Shown piece after piece: positions 63,438 to 64,000 of a stretch of DNA of 64,000 nucleotides. A model generated the notes under the pieces. The model saw nothing but the letters and a program-made list of their open reading frames with translations, did no database searches and was not told where the DNA came from. The number at the start of each line of letters is the position of its first letter. The stretch's first letter is position 1. The DNA is taken from positions 124,001-188,000 of the forward strand of contig NZ_JABSQR010000004.1 in NCBI RefSeq assembly GCF_013215705.1, in the 5' to 3' direction. Both the position numbers and the translations under genes were made by a program. The stretch comes from Moritella sp. Lineage in GTDB: Bacteria; Pseudomonadota; Gammaproteobacteria; Enterobacterales; Moritellaceae.

Positions 63438-64000
63438 TTACTTATATTGAAATATAATAGGTAAAACAACGACAACTATCACCGACCATACTGAATATAC
63501 AGGCAGGTATTTTGTAATAGTAACCTCAAGCTCTAGCGGTTCAGCATTATACCAAACCTGTTTTATATATTGTTTAAGTAGCAGTGCAAGATGAATGAAT
63601 ATCAAAAGGTTAGCACCTGTTACCACAACTCGATTGAGGGTCACGCCGTACTCACTCCACCTGAATATGATGGCTGATAGTGCAACAATATTAACCATGA
63701 GAGTTGCACCGATTAAAGCCATATTAATAAAATCGGTAATGTTTGTTGTATTTTTTCGCTCTCTTCCTGATATTGAAAATATGGTTATCGCCAAAATGAC
63801 AACTAATAGTCCATTAAAGATAATAAGAAACGCTCTGTTGCTATACGGGCTCTCGCCTTGATAAATAGCCGCTATTAAGTACACTAAAATAGTAACAAGA
63901 AACAAAGGAGAAAAGGCGTTTGACAAAATGATCGAGAATTTACTTTGTCGCTTTTGAATAGCATCAAATAAGTATGTTGCGACCAAAGGTGCACTGGCTA
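63438..64000 (-). CDS. Integral membrane protein, N-terminus beyond the window
   Basis: The frame is open to the right edge (ASAPLVATYLFDAIQKRQ precedes the first possible internal start), so only the last 187 residues are seen. Five spans are visible (SPLFLVTILVYLIAAIYQ, FLIIFNGLLVVILAITIF, MALIGATLMVNIVALSAIIF, LLIFIHLALLL, VWSVIVVVVLPIIF). It resembles the C-terminal part of large multi-span proteins such as DUF4153, but the family is not certain. Confidence 0.65.
   Translation of the reverse strand, partial: ASAPLVATYLFDAIQKRQSKFSIILSNAFSPLFLVTILVYLIAAIYQGESPYSNRAFLIIFNGLLVVILAITIFSISGRERKNTTNITDFINMALIGATLMVNIVALSAIIFRWSEYGVTLNRVVVTGANLLIFIHLALLLKQYIKQVWYNAEPLELEVTITKYLPVYSVWSVIVVVVLPIIFQYK

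Noticed and set aside
1-64000. CRISPR arrays, tRNA/rRNA genes and intact insertion sequences
   Set aside because: Reading both strands I saw no regularly spaced repeats, no cloverleaf with a CCA-type end, and no transposase frame.

Overview
The window looks like chromosomal DNA of a marine, probably psychrophilic gammaproteobacterium of the Moritella/Psychromonas/Colwellia/Vibrio-like kind. The pointers are a low GC content by eye, UspB, PriC-RsmS, DinG, HelD, a LuxO-type regulator, a DUF3622 protein, a VctPDGC-type catechol siderophore importer and a nickel superoxide dismutase. The genus is inferred from family recognition only. I saw no rRNA, tRNA, CRISPR array or intact insertion sequence.

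Layout. 1-4.3 kb: a haem-type TonB receptor (cut by the left edge) with a near-perfect Fur box, the glutamate symporter GltS, and a Fur-box-controlled TPR-like gene followed by an unlisted 31-codon membrane peptide. 4.4-7.6 kb: a LuxO-type sigma-54 regulator, a polysaccharide flippase and the remnant of an internally deleted glycosyltransferase. 7.7-13.3 kb: a BMT5-like methyltransferase, then a SitABCD-type Mn/Fe importer and a sodN-sodX nickel SOD operon led by a small His-rich membrane protein; both units have Fur-like boxes. 13.4-25.2 kb: a NifW-like protein, a DUF938 methyltransferase, UspB, FadD, an RstAB-type two-component system, a ClpP-like lipoprotein, and DinG, a TauE-type permease, PriC and RsmS in a row. 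25.3-32.4 kb: HelD and a surface-polysaccharide stretch (O-antigen ligase, AT-rich phosphoethanolamine transferase, acyltransferase, DgkA). 32.7-36 kb: a pair of phage O/P-like replication genes divergent from a zinc-ribbon protein. 36-45 kb: a PAS chemoreceptor, the scsBCD thiol-redox operon and small proteins. 45-53 kb: a decayed HAD phosphatase, a LysR/flavin monooxygenase pair, HemB, an AraC/LysE pair and a broken AT-rich accessory cluster. 53-58 kb: VctPDGC-type siderophore import and a siderophore-interacting reductase. 58-61 kb: an LRR-protein kinase, YccF, an acetyltransferase and YddG. 61.3-63.4 kb: a cluster of decayed genes around one intact cupin. The window ends inside a membrane protein.

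Theme. Much of the window concerns iron: haem receptor, Mn/Fe importer, siderophore import, haem synthesis, and an apparently Fur-controlled nickel SOD that could replace an iron SOD during iron starvation. The most unusual observation is that the TPR-like/31-residue-peptide unit and the nickel SOD unit carry alignable promoters (32 of 40 positions identical by my count) and homologous small membrane peptides sharing an HLLW..PV..CIRRANRIK pattern. This suggests a duplicated Fur-controlled module of unknown function.
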